A DNA stretch of 64,000 nt from contig JAFJTR010000096.1 of the NCBI GenBank assembly GCA_022559985.1, forward strand, positions 1 to 64,000. The letters run 5' to 3'. The notes under the pieces are model-generated. The model did no database searches, had not been told where the DNA came from, and saw only the letters and a program-made list of their open reading frames with translations. Positions within the stretch are counted from its first letter, which is position 1. Each line of letters starts with the position of its first letter. Below, piece by piece: positions 35,008-45,661 of this stretch. The DNA comes from Parastagonospora avenae f. sp. tritici 18332-5. Lineage: Eukaryota > Ascomycota > Dothideomycetes > Pleosporales > Phaeosphaeriaceae. The position numbers were made by a program, and so were the translations under genes.

Positions 35008-35457
35008 TGTCCGAAGAGCGGTGGTGATCTCAATAGAAGTGATCCGTCTACTATATGTACTCGCGTCCGCTTTCTACCATTCGTGCTTCTGACCTAGTGC
35101 GATCGAGTTTTTCTATTCTCAGTACCCACGAGATGATTCTCCCGCATCACGATACTCAGACTCGTGCTCGCTAATATCCTTCTGATGTGGCTTTGCACTA
35201 CAGCATGTGGCAACGATCAAACATGCTGTACGTGTGCTTTGCACACCGTTTCTTCAGGGGCGGCTTTCAAGTTAGGAGCGCGAACTTGACACTGGTCCTC
35301 CATGGAGTTCAGTGCTTAGCACATACCACTCTAGATGCGTGCCGCACTTCTGGACAGTTTGCTTGATGGTGGTGTGTATAAAGAACATTTGCATTTGTTT
35401 ATGAAAAGCCATACTCGTCGCGAAACTTGCTACTATCTCTGTTTCTCCAGTCATACA

Positions 35458-36081
35458 TCACTGCTCCTCGTCACTATTTACATCCTCATCCTCATCTTCA
35501 TCTCCTACCTCCGACGTTTTCGCATTGTGTCGTGTGCTCTTGTTCGATTTATTTATTGATTTCCGCTCCTCGGTCTTTTGGTCCCTGTCACATTTCCCAT
35601 ACACAATCTTCAACTTCCGAACAGTGAATTGCGGGAAGTCCCCTGCCGGCGCCGCAATTGCTCCAAACGACTTCCCGCCCCTATACAATTTTACCAGATT
35701 CTCGGTGTTGTCGTGGTCCCAGCCGTCAACCTGCTTGTTCAGCGCGCGGCTCAACTGGCAATCTAACCTTCGATGGCCGAAGAAGTCGGGCTGTTCATGT
35801 CCGACCTTTGAGCCTGCTTTGGCGTGGCGGTTGACACATAAGAGGGCTCTTTCTTCGGGAACAGGCCATCTGACCATCTTCGCCTCGACTGGTTGGGGGA
35901 GAAAAATGCTCGCGAGCCACTCCGGCCATCCTATGGTCCTCAACTCTGACTCTAACCTGTCTGTTTCTGCTTCACTAAGGCTGAGTGACTCAAGAGCTTT
36001 GTTGCGTCTGACGATGATAACTCGGGATTCTTCTGCGCTTTGAATGAGTGGGTCGTTAAAGAGAAGGTTGTTGTTTGCCAT
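35458..36081 (-). CDS. Type-A Myb/SANT-like protein, copy A2
   Basis: A single exon encodes 207 residues. The N-terminal third is a predicted helix with RVIIVRRNKALESLSLSEAE. The middle has ERALLCVNRH. The region WDHDNTENLVKLYRGGKSFGAIA followed by FTVRKLKIVYGKC looks like a Myb/SANT-type helix-turn-helix. The C-terminus is basic, then strongly acidic (VGDEDEDEDVNSDEEQ). It is the intact relative of A1. No signal peptide or membrane segment is present, and a nuclear protein is likely. I do not know a named family for it. About 320 bp upstream on the same strand lies B2, and downstream lies B1. Confidence 0.65.
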   Translation of the reverse strand: MANNNLLFNDPLIQSAEESRVIIVRRNKALESLSLSEAETDRLESELRTIGWPEWLASIFLPQPVEAKMVRWPVPEERALLCVNRHAKAGSKVGHEQPDFFGHRRLDCQLSRALNKQVDGWDHDNTENLVKLYRGGKSFGAIAAPAGDFPQFTVRKLKIVYGKCDRDQKTEERKSINKSNKSTRHNAKTSEVGDEDEDEDVNSDEEQ

Positions 36082-36396
36082 CTTGTTCGTCTTGCGATGA
36101 ACTGGGTCGTCTGCAGAAGGAGGAAGACATTTTTTGGTTGGAGAAGTCTACTTATACCACTCACATAGCTTTGTGGCAGAATGTTTGCGGATACCTCACG
36201 GTGGGTTGTGACTACACCACCTGAGTCAGTCTGATTGCCGCTATCCCAGGCTTGACACGAGGAAGCGTACCTATTCACTCTGAATGTGACCGCATTCTTG
36301 CAATCATACGATCGTTAACGATGAGGTCAGCCAGCACAGAAACATCTAGCATACAGCACGTCAATTATTCAAAACCTAGATACTGGAGATGGCCAT

Positions 36397-36870
36397 TCAC
36401 TCGCCTCTATCTGCCCGCTTCTCAAATTCCTGAAGCCACTCCTTTTTTTCCTCCAACCACTCTTTATGCTTCTCTAACCACTCCCGATTCCACATCAAGA
36501 ACCTCATGTACCGCGCCTTGCACTGACTCGCCCGCATACCAATGAACAAGAAATCGGCAAGAATCTTCCAATCTATGTTATACTGCTCCCTGATCCTCTT
36601 CAGCATATAGTTGTCATTGTCCTCATCCCACTCCCAGTTCCAGCCGTTCTGGCAATTGCGAATTGTATTCAGCGATTCCAAGGGCGTGATGCGATTCTTC
36701 GTCAGCAACAAGCGAAGGTTGATCTTCTCTGCGTCATCCAGAGGCATGATGCTGACGATGTAGTCCTTGTATTGCTTGAGTTGCGGATTGCTCTCGCTCG
36801 CGATGTTGGCAAGTTCATCAATGGGCGGGAAGAGGTAGATGCCGGGATGTGGCAATTTGGGGGGTTGCAT
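36397..36870 (-). CDS. Type-B Myb/SANT-like protein, copy B2
   Basis: A single exon encodes 157 residues from ATG 36870. It carries one unit of the type found twice in B1: LKQYKDYIVSIMPLDDAEKI, NWEWDEDNDNYMLKRIREQY, then FIGMRASQCKARYMRFL. The pattern of Trp residues, the acidic DED turn and the QC-x3-RY end resembles a Myb/SANT repeat. The C-terminus has three heptad-like steps each starting with EWL (REWLEKHKEWLEEKKEWLQE), a likely coiled coil and so a possible dimerisation segment. It lacks the AT-hook exon of B1. It is probably a small nuclear protein of unknown role. Confidence 0.62.
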   Translation of the reverse strand: MQPPKLPHPGIYLFPPIDELANIASESNPQLKQYKDYIVSIMPLDDAEKINLRLLLTKNRITPLESLNTIRNCQNGWNWEWDEDNDNYMLKRIREQYNIDWKILADFLFIGMRASQCKARYMRFLMWNREWLEKHKEWLEEKKEWLQEFEKRADRGE

Positions 36871-37451
36871 AGGATTGATGGCTGCGTTCGATTCGGAGAA
36901 AGTACTCAGCGTCTGTTTGAGTACTTATACATCTGAACCTCTAGGTTATTTGCTACTCATCATGAGACCGTCTCACATGTCTGTTCAACACGCAGCTGCA
37001 GTCAAACCATCAGAACTCCTTGCTTGTCCGTCAACCCTTCGCTTCTGGCACCCTACCAGTCAACTCCACTATGTCGGAATTCGATCATATATCGGGCGAG
37101 AAGCCACCAAAGATTGCATGTAGGATGTGGTCCTGTAAGGCGTAAGCGGAACTCCACCAGTCTAGCCTAATATGTCTCTTTATGCGCCCGGCTAACCCGA
37201 ATCCAGCATCGCGAGGCTGAGCATCTTCACGGCGATAAACGCTGCTAACGCTTCGATGCATATGATCTTACACGCTTCGTCCGCTCACCGAAACAAACAT
37301 GCTGTATAAGATCAAACGACTTCCCGGTCATGCAAATCATCCATCCAGAGCAGAACTTTCATCTCCAACAAGACATCGGTGTCCGCAAGACGTTCATCTC
37401 CAATAAAACATCCACAACTAACACCACTCATCAACAACGGCCAACCGCACA
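36871..37451. promoter_or_regulatory. Divergent promoter region between B2 and the short-chain dehydrogenase gene
   Basis: About 580 bp separate two divergent start codons. Short repeated phrases such as TCATCTCCAATAAAACATC and TCATCTCCAACAAGACATC (near 37350-37410) lie just before the dehydrogenase start and are probably a small local duplication in its leader. Confidence 0.45.
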
Positions 37452-38417
37452 ATGCCCTTCCACCCCTCCAACCTCCCAAATCTTACCGACCGTACCTACA
37501 TCGTGACCGGCGCCACATCCGGCATCGGCTTGACAACCGCATCCCACCTCGCCTCCCACAACGCACACGTCTACATCTGCGCGCGCACCGCCTCCAAAGG
37601 AGCTACCACTTCCTCCCTGATAAAATCCGCCCACCCCAGCGCCCATCTCAGCATCTTGGTGCTAGACCACACGCGCCTCTCCAGCGTCGTCAGTGCCGCG
37701 CAAGACTTCTTGTCCAAAGAAACATCACTTCATGGGCTAGTCAATAACGCGGGCATCATGGCGACGCCGTATAGCATCACAGAAGATGGGTATGAAGAAC
37801 AGTGGCAAGTGAATTATCTCGCGCATTGGGTGTTGACGGAGTGGTTGATGCCGGTTATGCGGGAGACGGCGAGGAGGTGTGAGAGGGGTGTGGTACGGAT
37901 TGTGAATTTGTCGTCGTATGGGCATCATTCGGCGCCGCAGGGGGGGATTGGGTTTGAGGACTCGAGTCTTGAGCGGATGAGTAATATGGCGAGGTATGGG
38001 CAGTCGAAGCTCGCGAATGTGCTGCATATGAGGACGTTGCATGGAGTGTATGGGCCAGGCTCGGACGACGAGGGCGAGGTGTGGGTGTCGGCGGTACATC
38101 CTGGGCTTGTAAGTACGAGTTTGGATAAGAAGGCGGAGTTGTCCGGGTTTATCAGGCTTTTGATTGCGCCGTATCGATGGATTGGAGGATTTGTCGATGC
38201 GGACACGGGATCTTGGACGAGCTTGTTTTGTGTTGCGGCGAAAGAGATGAAGCGCGAGGATTGTGGAAAGTACTGGCAGAGACTTGCGGATCCGAACGGG
38301 TGGCAGAGTGGTGCGGCGAAAGACTTGGGACTTGCGGAGAGATTGGAGGAGTGGACGAAGAAGGAAATGATAAAAGGAGGATGGTTAGTTGATGGTCGAA
38401 AGGCAAGCGCGGAATGA
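37452..38417 (+). CDS. Short-chain dehydrogenase/reductase
   Basis: A single exon encodes 321 residues. Classical SDR motifs are complete: the cofactor loop TGATSGIG (about 19-26), NNAGIMA (about 97-103), the catalytic serine in VNLSSYG and the YxxxK pair in YGQSKLAN (about 182-189), followed by VHPGLVST. The sequence is of the WW-domain oxidoreductase or retinol-dehydrogenase-like branch, common in fungi with many paralogues. NADP is the likely cofactor, but the substrate is unknown. The gene is convergent with the DUF1295 gene, with stops 186 bp apart. The first 250 bases are C-rich and the rest G-rich on the sense strand, a sharp change near 37750. Confidence 0.9.
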   Translation: MPFHPSNLPNLTDRTYIVTGATSGIGLTTASHLASHNAHVYICARTASKGATTSSLIKSAHPSAHLSILVLDHTRLSSVVSAAQDFLSKETSLHGLVNNAGIMATPYSITEDGYEEQWQVNYLAHWVLTEWLMPVMRETARRCERGVVRIVNLSSYGHHSAPQGGIGFEDSSLERMSNMARYGQSKLANVLHMRTLHGVYGPGSDDEGEVWVSAVHPGLVSTSLDKKAELSGFIRLLIAPYRWIGGFVDADTGSWTSLFCVAAKEMKREDCGKYWQRLADPNGWQSGAAKDLGLAERLEEWTKKEMIKGGWLVDGRKASAE

Positions 38418-38603
38418 TGATGGTAAATGGTATTATAGCGTTATCCTGTATGTAAGTATCTAAAGATATAGATACACACCTGTCTTTTCTGCATCGAAGC
38501 ATGGCCAACGTAATTCGTGCTGCTTTTCTTGACTTCACCGCGCAGGCCAAGGTGATTTCATGCCTTTCGCGTGGCATGACGATATTACTGCTCATGGGCT
38601 AGT

Positions 38604-39758
38604 TCACTTCTTCAGCGATCCCTTGCCCACCTTGGCATCCTGAACCTTCTTCTTCTCCTTGGCGTTGAGTGGGGCTGCCATGTTCTTGGTGTTGGCCTTG
38701 GGAAAGAATCTCCCGACCCGCGACTGGTAGACCTTGTACTCAGGGTACTTTCCAGCACTGAGCAGCTCGGTAAGCCATGTGCTAGCCTGGAACAAAATCA
38801 AGTAGCTCATCGCTCCGGCACCAGTCCAGTTGTAGTATGTCCAGCTTTCCAAGCAGCACCACTGGTACAAGCATACCCAGAAGGCCTGCTCGGCCAAGAA
38901 GTTAGGGTGGCGCGACCATGCCCAAAGTCCAGATGTGTTGAAGCCGCGGTCAAGTTGTTCCCGAGTGTACTTGTATTCGGACGGAACCTTGGCAGTCTTG
39001 CTATACGCGCCCTTGGCCTGGTGAAAGTTCCATTGTTGCTGGTCGGCGAACCATTCAAACACAACAAAGACAAGCATTGTGCGGCCAAAGAACGTGTCCC
39101 ATGACGACAGCTCGGCTCCAGCGACACGAGAGCTGAGAAGGAGAACGTAGGTCGGGGTGCTGATGAGCCAAAGCAGGATCTGTGCTGCGGTTAGAAATCA
39201 TCACGAGCATATAGCCGGTAGGAGACTCACGTTTTGTCCCAAGGCAATGAATGCGATGTTGAAGATGGCAAAGGCAGTAGGCCCGACAAAGTCCTTCACG
39301 ATTGGCCAGCGGTAATCTTCGCTTCCGACTGTGTATCCTCCTTTACGCCAGTAGTTGAAGGTCAAGCGTGCGCTCCAGAGGACAGAAACGGCCATGACAT
39401 GATTCAGGCGGACCGATGGGAGGTCATTGAAGTATGCCCAAAGCGCAAAGTGGACATTGTAGAAGGCGGGCAGGATGCTCCACAAACGGTCGACCTGCGA
39501 GTAGTTCTTGTTGATCTCAGACAGGATCCATACGATAGGCGAGAGGAACAGGGCGAAAGCCAGCGATGAGATAAGCGGGTTCGTCGCAAGGTATATCTCC
39601 TGCAATCCCTGTGGGTCGGTGATGTGCGCAGCGACTCTGTAAGGCAGGTCGTAGAGCTGGGGAAGGAACGGCTCGACCGTCTTACTGAAGTCGGCACACT
39701 CGGGAAGAGTCTTCACGAACGGCAGCGCCGCATCAAGGAAGGTGCGGGGATCGGGCAT
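38604..39758 (-). CDS. DUF1295 / steroid 5-alpha-reductase-like membrane protein
   Basis: Two exons (39758-39231 and 39179-38604) encode 367 residues. Several hydrophobic segments are present (for example LISSLAFALFLSPIVWIL and FVGPTAFAIFNIAFIALG). The family block is the C-terminal GLWAWSRHPNFLAEQAFW, as seen in DUF1295 and steroid-reductase-like proteins, where it helps to bind NADPH. WSARLTFNYWRKGGYTVGSEDYRW is another typical stretch. The protein is probably an ER membrane oxidoreductase acting on lipids, but this is by family only. A lysine-rich tail (AKEKKKVQDAKVGKGSLKK) could serve as an ER retention signal. The gene shares a short promoter region with topoisomerase III. Confidence 0.88.
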
Positions 39759-40009
39759 GGTGGTATCGCCTCAATTGTGAAAGATGGTGATGGGAGAGAT
39801 CACTCTGCTTGCTGTTTCGAGCTGCTTGTGATGGTGGAGCGATGACCTCATGAAAGTGTGGATTTGTCTTCCAGGCGCTAGTCAGAGACGTGTCCGTGCG
39901 TACGTCAAACGCGCTTTTTCTGGCCCAACGCGTCCTCACATGACCGTGAACCACATCTCCGCCTAAAAATGCATCTTTCGCTCGATGGACGCCACACCTG
40001 ACGACAGGT
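39759..40009. promoter_or_regulatory. Bidirectional promoter between the DUF1295 and TOP3 genes
   Basis: Only 251 bp separate the two divergent start codons, so the promoters of both genes must overlap. No clear TATA box was seen. Confidence 0.55.
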
Positions 40010-42278
40010 ATGCCTCGAGTGCTGTGTGTGGCCGAAAAGCCGTCCATCGCGAAAGCAGTCGCAAACCATCTCGGCGGTCAAGCCAGGGCTGCACGTTTTA
40101 GTCGTCATTCTTTGGTGTAGATGAAGGCTGACAGTAAATAGGAGGCTGTTCGTGGTATACAATGGGTCAAGAACTACAAGTTCGACTTCCGCTTCCAACA
40201 GTGGGGTCAGTCTAATGTTACATTCACATGCGTTGCTGGCCACATTGTCGCCCAGGACTTTCCAGATCGATTCAGAAAGTGGCACTCTTGCCAGCCAGCA
40301 GACCTGTTTGATGCTCCTATTCAGAGCTCAATCGCGGAGGTACCAACTGAATGCCAGGGTTTCAGCTTATCTATTGACTAATATAATGCAGGATAAGAGG
40401 ATCGTAGCGAGCAACATCGAGGCCCAGGCGAGATATGCTTCGATCCTTTTCATCTGGACCGATTGCGATCGTGAAGGCGAGCATATTGGGACCGAGATTC
40501 GTGACATCGCGCTCAAAGTCAATCCGAATATGCAAGTCTACAGGGCACGGTTCAGCAACATCGAGAGAGCGTGGGTGATACTCTTTCCAGTTGACTGAAG
40601 TATGCTAAAACTATACAGCCACGTCATCCAAGCCTCACAAAATCCAATTCGTCTTGATGAGGCACAAGCGAATGCAGTGTCAGCCCGCATCGAACTCGAC
40701 TTGCGACTAGGAGCAGCTTTCACCCGCATGCAGACAATGGCTCTGCAAAACATGATTCCTACGCAAGGCGACGAACGTGCAAAGGTCATCAGCTACGGTT
40801 CGTGCCAGTTTCCAACGCTAGGTTTCGTCGTGGATCGGTACCTGCGCGTGCGCAACTTTGTGCCGGAACTTTTCTGGTACATCAAGGTGGCTCACACCAA
40901 AGACAAGATCGACGTCAAGTTCAACTGGCGACGCGGTCACCTGTTCGATCGCATGGCTGTCACCATCATCTTCGAGAGATGTTTACTTGCAAAGACGGCC
41001 AAGGTCATCAAAATGACCAAAAAGCCGACGAAGAAGTGGAAGCCATTGCCGCTGACCACTGTCGAGCTGCAGAAGAATGGTAGTCGCTTCCTCCGCATGA
41101 CCTCGCAAGAAGTGATGAAGGTTGCCGAAGACCTGTACACGAAGGGCTGGATCAGCTACCCACGTACCGAGACGGATCAATTTGACCGAGGAATGGATCT
41201 ACGAGCGCTCGTGGCAAGACAGACTCAAGACAACGCCTGGGGCCAGTTTGCACAATCTCTTATCGACGGCGGTTTCAAGCAGCCTCGTGACGGGCGGAAC
41301 AACGACAAAGCTCATCCGCCTATTCACCCGGTCAACTACGTGGTATCAACCCAGCTCAACCAGAATGAGAAGCGAGTGTACGAATTCGTGGTACGTCGCT
41401 TCTTGGCGTGTTGCTCCGAGGATGCTGTGGGTGAAGCTACAGACATCGAGATCGATTACGGGGGTGAATTCTTCCATGCGCATGGTCTCACGGTTATTGC
41501 ACGGAACTACCTTAATGTTTATCCGTACGACAAGTGGGTGAGCAGCCAGGAACTACCGCAGTACACCGTTGGCGAGACATTCGAGCCGACTGAAGCGAAC
41601 ATGCATGATGGCCAAACATCCGCTCCAGCATATCTCACGGAGCCCGAGCTCATCGCCCTCATGGACGCAAACGGTATTGGCACGGATGCAACCATGGCAG
41701 AGCACATTGCAAAGGTCCAAGAGCGGGAGTACGTTATAGCACGGCCCAAAGGCGGTGGTGCACCTGCAAACAACGACAATGGTGGCGGTAGAGGTCGTGG
41801 CCGTGGACGTGGGGGCGCTCGCGGCGGCAGAGGCGGCCGAGGTGGAGCAGCAGCACAGAACGAGAGAGGTGCGACTACCGGAATACAGGAATTCATTCCG
41901 ACGACACTGGGTATTGCGCTTATCGAAGGCTACGATAACGTGGGCATCGAGACGTCCCTCAGCAAGCCGTTCCTGCGCAAAGAGGTAGGCGCATGCTCGT
42001 TAGAGTAGACATCAATGTCAACACCAGGCCCTCGCTAACACTTTCGGTAGATGGAGGTTCAGATGAAAGCCATTTGCGATGGCCGCACTACGCGCCAGGA
42101 AGTAGTCCAGCAGAACATCGAGCAATATCGGGCCGTCTTTACTCGCACGGCACAGCAGATCAACGTGCTAAAATCTGTAAGTCAAATTACTCCACATAGG
42201 TTTGTGTAGACTGGTCGCTAATGTGAGGTACTCCAGGCGATCCGCAAGTACGTGTTGGGAGAAGCGAATCATGGATGA
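40010..42278 (+). CDS. TOP3: DNA topoisomerase III (type IA)
   Basis: Six exons (40010-40090, 40142-40339, 40392-40570, 40619-41984, 42051-42176, 42237-42278) join in frame to give 663 residues. The Toprim domain shows AEKPSIAKAVANHLGG at the start and FIWTDCDREGEHIG. The active-site tyrosine is about 333 in GWISYPRTETD. DEAQANAVSARIELDLRLGA and LGIALIEGYDNVG are typical of TOP3. An Arg-Gly-rich stretch (GRGRGRGRGGARGGRGGRGG) sits at about 535-565. The enzyme works with a RecQ helicase and Rmi1 to dissolve double Holliday junctions. The first intron can only be placed in frame with a GC donor (GCACGT...AATAG, 51 nt), so that exon end is an inference. Confidence 0.93.
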
Positions 42279-43504
42279 GGGCTTTTCCACGCAGTCAGAC
42301 GAAGACGCGTGGTAAGGTTCCGCGTCATCGGTTGGGACGAGCTGGAGGGGTACGGCTGTGCAACGCTGCAAGACATGATGCAGCGAAGCCAACACGTGTG
42401 CCTGCCTGCTTCTCTCCGAGCCTCTCGACAGACGCACATCAGGGTAGCAGCCCCTCCTTGAGGCACAGCATGCCCCTCACCAGGCACGAAGCGAAGTCGG
42501 AGCGCATAGTAGTGGCCGAGACCCCGCGCGCGATAAGACCAATAGGTGTAAGCATGCGAAAGCATGGGGAGACGTATGGGAAATGTGCGGCGCGACTCGA
42601 TATGGGTCTCGGCTGGAAACGGAATGGCTGTCTCAGTCCACCACCTCGAGCTGCATGCGATGGTATCGCGAGAGGCTTTGGGCATCAGCACCAACGCGAG
42701 AGCATATGCCTAGCACTGCGAATATTCGTTGTGAGCATTACGTGTTGATAGCATTACACAGGCACCGATGACCCTGCTTTGTCCTCGGTGGAGTGGCGTG
42801 CCGGCTGACAGTTGTTGGCTTCGATCAAAGAAGTCGATCGCGATGACGCCTGCAACGTGTGGCTGCCGAGTCAGGTGGTTCCGAGCCAATCACAACCGCG
42901 ACACGGCCACGAGCCGAAGCTTCCCGTCAGATGCAGCAGCATTGCTTCCTTGGTTCCGAGTTGGACTCATACCTCTTATCAGCGCCTGACCGTCCGCACA
43001 ACACAAGAAGCCCACACAGAATTTTGAACGTCTTTGATATATATCGCTGCTCCTATTGCGACTTCACCTTTACCTCCTTTCCACGCGCACTACCACTAGA
43101 TCCTCCCGCTGTGGCCACCCGCTGATCTACGCCGATCGCCAGTGTCTCGGAACGTTCACAAGCACCTTCCTGCAGCTTGCCCCAACAGCGTAACAACAAC
43201 AAACCTCAGATATCGCTCTAGAACCGTCGCGTTCGCAGTCTCCTCACGCTCCAACGATCACATAATCCGAAACTCGATCTTCACGCGCACTGCTCATCGT
43301 GTAGGCTGAACATCCCAGGTACGTTCCTCTCCTTTGAAGGCAAGGGTCCTAAGGCTGGGACATCTCTACGCCCTCTGCAGACGCGTACTGACATCCTGTG
43401 ACAGCTTACCACTCTCCGCTGCTCATCGTCGCCCGTTCCCATCGAACGCGCGCCCCTTTGTTGACGTGAGTGATCCACCACGTCAGCTCCTGCCAGCCTC
43501 CGAT
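42279..43504. promoter_or_regulatory. Intergenic region between TOP3 and the Stb3-like gene
   Basis: About 1.2 kb hold the TOP3 3' end and a pyrimidine-rich leader for the next gene from about 43060. A possible leader intron (GTGAGTGATCC near 43467 to CACGTCAG near 43487) would be too short, so none is called. No gene was seen. Confidence 0.45.
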
Positions 43505-44650
43505 ATGGCTGCCATCAACACCAAGCCCATGTCCAGCATCACTGCCGCTCTTGCTGCGCAGACTGGGGGCTTTCCGATGCAAGATGGCAGCCATACTATG
43601 CCGACACCGCCCTCCTCCATCTCCCCGACCCTCCCCGCGCACAAGCGTAGACCGGCGCCCCTTGCCGGACGGCTTCATACTCCAGAGGAGGGGATGGACA
43701 TCGATCTCCAGGACGCGGTGGAACACGCGGCGGCGCAAGATATGCCCTCCGCGCTCTCCAAGGAGGCGCTAGCGGGTCTAGATGCGACGCGCCAGATCAC
43801 TGCGCTGATGCTGGCTAAGCACTACCTGCCAGAGATCATCGTCGGCCATGGCGCGATGCCCATCCGTGAAATGATGGCGCATCTCACCCAGTCGGTGCCC
43901 GGTTTCTCCGGACTTGCGCCTGCCAAGGCGCGCAGGCTCGTGGTCGCTGCACTGGAACACCGCGCTGGTGGTGGTGTAAACGGAGAGATCAAGTTCGAGA
44001 AGGTCGGATGGGGACGCTGGAGCGTAGCTGGCTCGGGCTCTTCAGCACGCGGAATGCCCATCGGTGGATCGCGTACCGGCAACCGAACACCACCCGCGAG
44101 CGTTGACAGCGCAAGCGGGCTCCAGATCCCCAAACCGCGTGGTGGTCGCGACGTCTACTCGGGAAGCTGGGCCGCCGGCTCCTGGTCCCCACACCGCGCT
44201 GGCGAGGACGAAGAAATGGCTGACCAGATGTCGCTGGATGGTTCCGGCGACAGCACTGAATCGGACTCGGCGTCTGACATGGATCTGGAAGACGATCTCA
44301 ACGACGACACCGACGAAGAGGATTGGTCCAAAATGGGTCCTGATGCACTTCGCGACACCCGCCGCGGTCCGCGCCGCGAATACCGAGACTACAATTACCT
44401 AAGCCGAACTCAGACGAGCAACCCGCGCTACCGAAGCGCTTCGGCGCAGGCCCACTCTTTACCCCAGGGGCGCAATACGACGCCTGTCTTCAAGCACAGC
44501 CTTGCTGTTCCTTCTGCATCCCGCGGCAATCACGTCGTGAACGCGGGACTTTCTTCCACTACACCTTTTAATATAACATCTGCCGGCGTTAGCAGCACCG
44601 GAGCCGAGCGCGAGGCCATCGAAGCCCTCATCGCCATGGGCTCCATGTAA
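43505..44650 (+). CDS. Stb3-like Sin3-binding protein
   Basis: A single exon encodes 381 residues. The start is the ATG in GATATGGCTGCC at 43505; the frame is open further upstream but lacks an ATG. The conserved Stb3 region is about 98-180: ITALMLAKHYLPEIIVGHGA, MPIREMMAHL, then GLAPAKARRLVVAALE and KVGWGRWSV. In yeast Stb3 binds the RRPE motif in ribosome-biogenesis promoters and works with the Sin3-Rpd3 deacetylase under TOR control. The rest is Ser/Pro-rich and disordered, with an acidic patch (DMDLEDDLNDDTDEED) and a C-terminal REAIEALIAMGSM. Nuclear regulator by family; the target set here is unknown. Confidence 0.85.
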   Translation: MAAINTKPMSSITAALAAQTGGFPMQDGSHTMPTPPSSISPTLPAHKRRPAPLAGRLHTPEEGMDIDLQDAVEHAAAQDMPSALSKEALAGLDATRQITALMLAKHYLPEIIVGHGAMPIREMMAHLTQSVPGFSGLAPAKARRLVVAALEHRAGGGVNGEIKFEKVGWGRWSVAGSGSSARGMPIGGSRTGNRTPPASVDSASGLQIPKPRGGRDVYSGSWAAGSWSPHRAGEDEEMADQMSLDGSGDSTESDSASDMDLEDDLNDDTDEEDWSKMGPDALRDTRRGPRREYRDYNYLSRTQTSNPRYRSASAQAHSLPQGRNTTPVFKHSLAVPSASRGNHVVNAGLSSTTPFNITSAGVSSTGAEREAIEALIAMGSM

Positions 44651-45661
44651 CGACGGCACCTTTACGAACAAACATATACCAAGATACCACAACATCATCA
44701 TCAGCAACAACAACATTTGACATTCAACATTTTCTGCACGCATCTGGAGTAAGGAGAGCCTGCTTGCATCTTAGCTGCAGGCGTACGTTTTTTGGTTTGC
44801 ATGGTTGGGTTGGGACATTTTTTTTCTTTCTTCAGGCATTTGATTTCTCGTTGGCAGCATATACACACCCCTCTTCCTCATCGCTTTGGAACACGCGATT
44901 CGAGTCGATCCGTCAAGTGCTGATGTGGATCATTGGATTTTTTTTCTTTTAATTGCGTTTTTAGTTATTGTTATCGCATGCTGCTGCATTTCGAAATCAC
45001 CACTTTTTATTCATATGGAGGGAGGCAGGGAGTGGGAGTATGGGGGGTTGTATAAATTTGAGGAAACATGATGATATTGTCGACATATGCGCTTGGCACG
45101 GCTGGAATGCTGTGGCTGTGTGCTGTGTAGGTCGATTAGATGCAATTTAAACGTGTCTGCCGTACTTGACTTCTTGGTTGAAGTTGATGGGTGGGCATGG
45201 TATGTCATCATCATCGTCATCATCATCATTGTGACTTCTCATTATCATGTGTTGTCTTCTTGTTATGGTTTGCTTGACATTGGCCACTTTAGCTGAAGCC
45301 TTCGCGCAATTCCCTGCGACACCGCCGATCATCAAACCCGTGTCATTGGTTCTCACATTCCGTGGCCGAAGTTCATCAACGCAGAGGTCGATGTTGACGT
45401 CGTGGCATTTATTTATCCTTCGTTGCGAGGCGATTCGAACATGATGCACATTACTCAGGCTTAGAATAGATCTGGTGCTTTAGCGAAGTCTGGTTCCGTG
45501 CTGGTTCGGTATAAGACAGCTGATCAGCTCTTGCTGTTTGGGGAAGTCAAACCCTTCGAGGTCTTCAACCAAGGGTGGAGAGTGATGTTGTAAAGTCTAT
45601 TTCAGTTACTCGTCAGATTATGATCCACACACCCACCCTAGGTCACAGTCACTCTTTCACT
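44651..45661. other. Intergenic region with an ATC microsatellite
   Basis: About 1 kb containing the T-rich 3' flank of the Stb3-like gene and, near 45205-45230, a short TCATCATCATCGTCATCATC-type trinucleotide repeat. No gene was seen. Confidence 0.5.

Noticed and set aside
43334..43504. Upstream extension of the Stb3-like reading frame
   Set aside because: The frame is open but no in-frame ATG precedes 43505, and the sequence reads like a pyrimidine-rich leader.
45425..45450. GATTCGAAC-like sequence that resembled a tRNA T-loop on the minus strand
   Set aside because: No acceptor stem or D- and anticodon arms could be folded around it.
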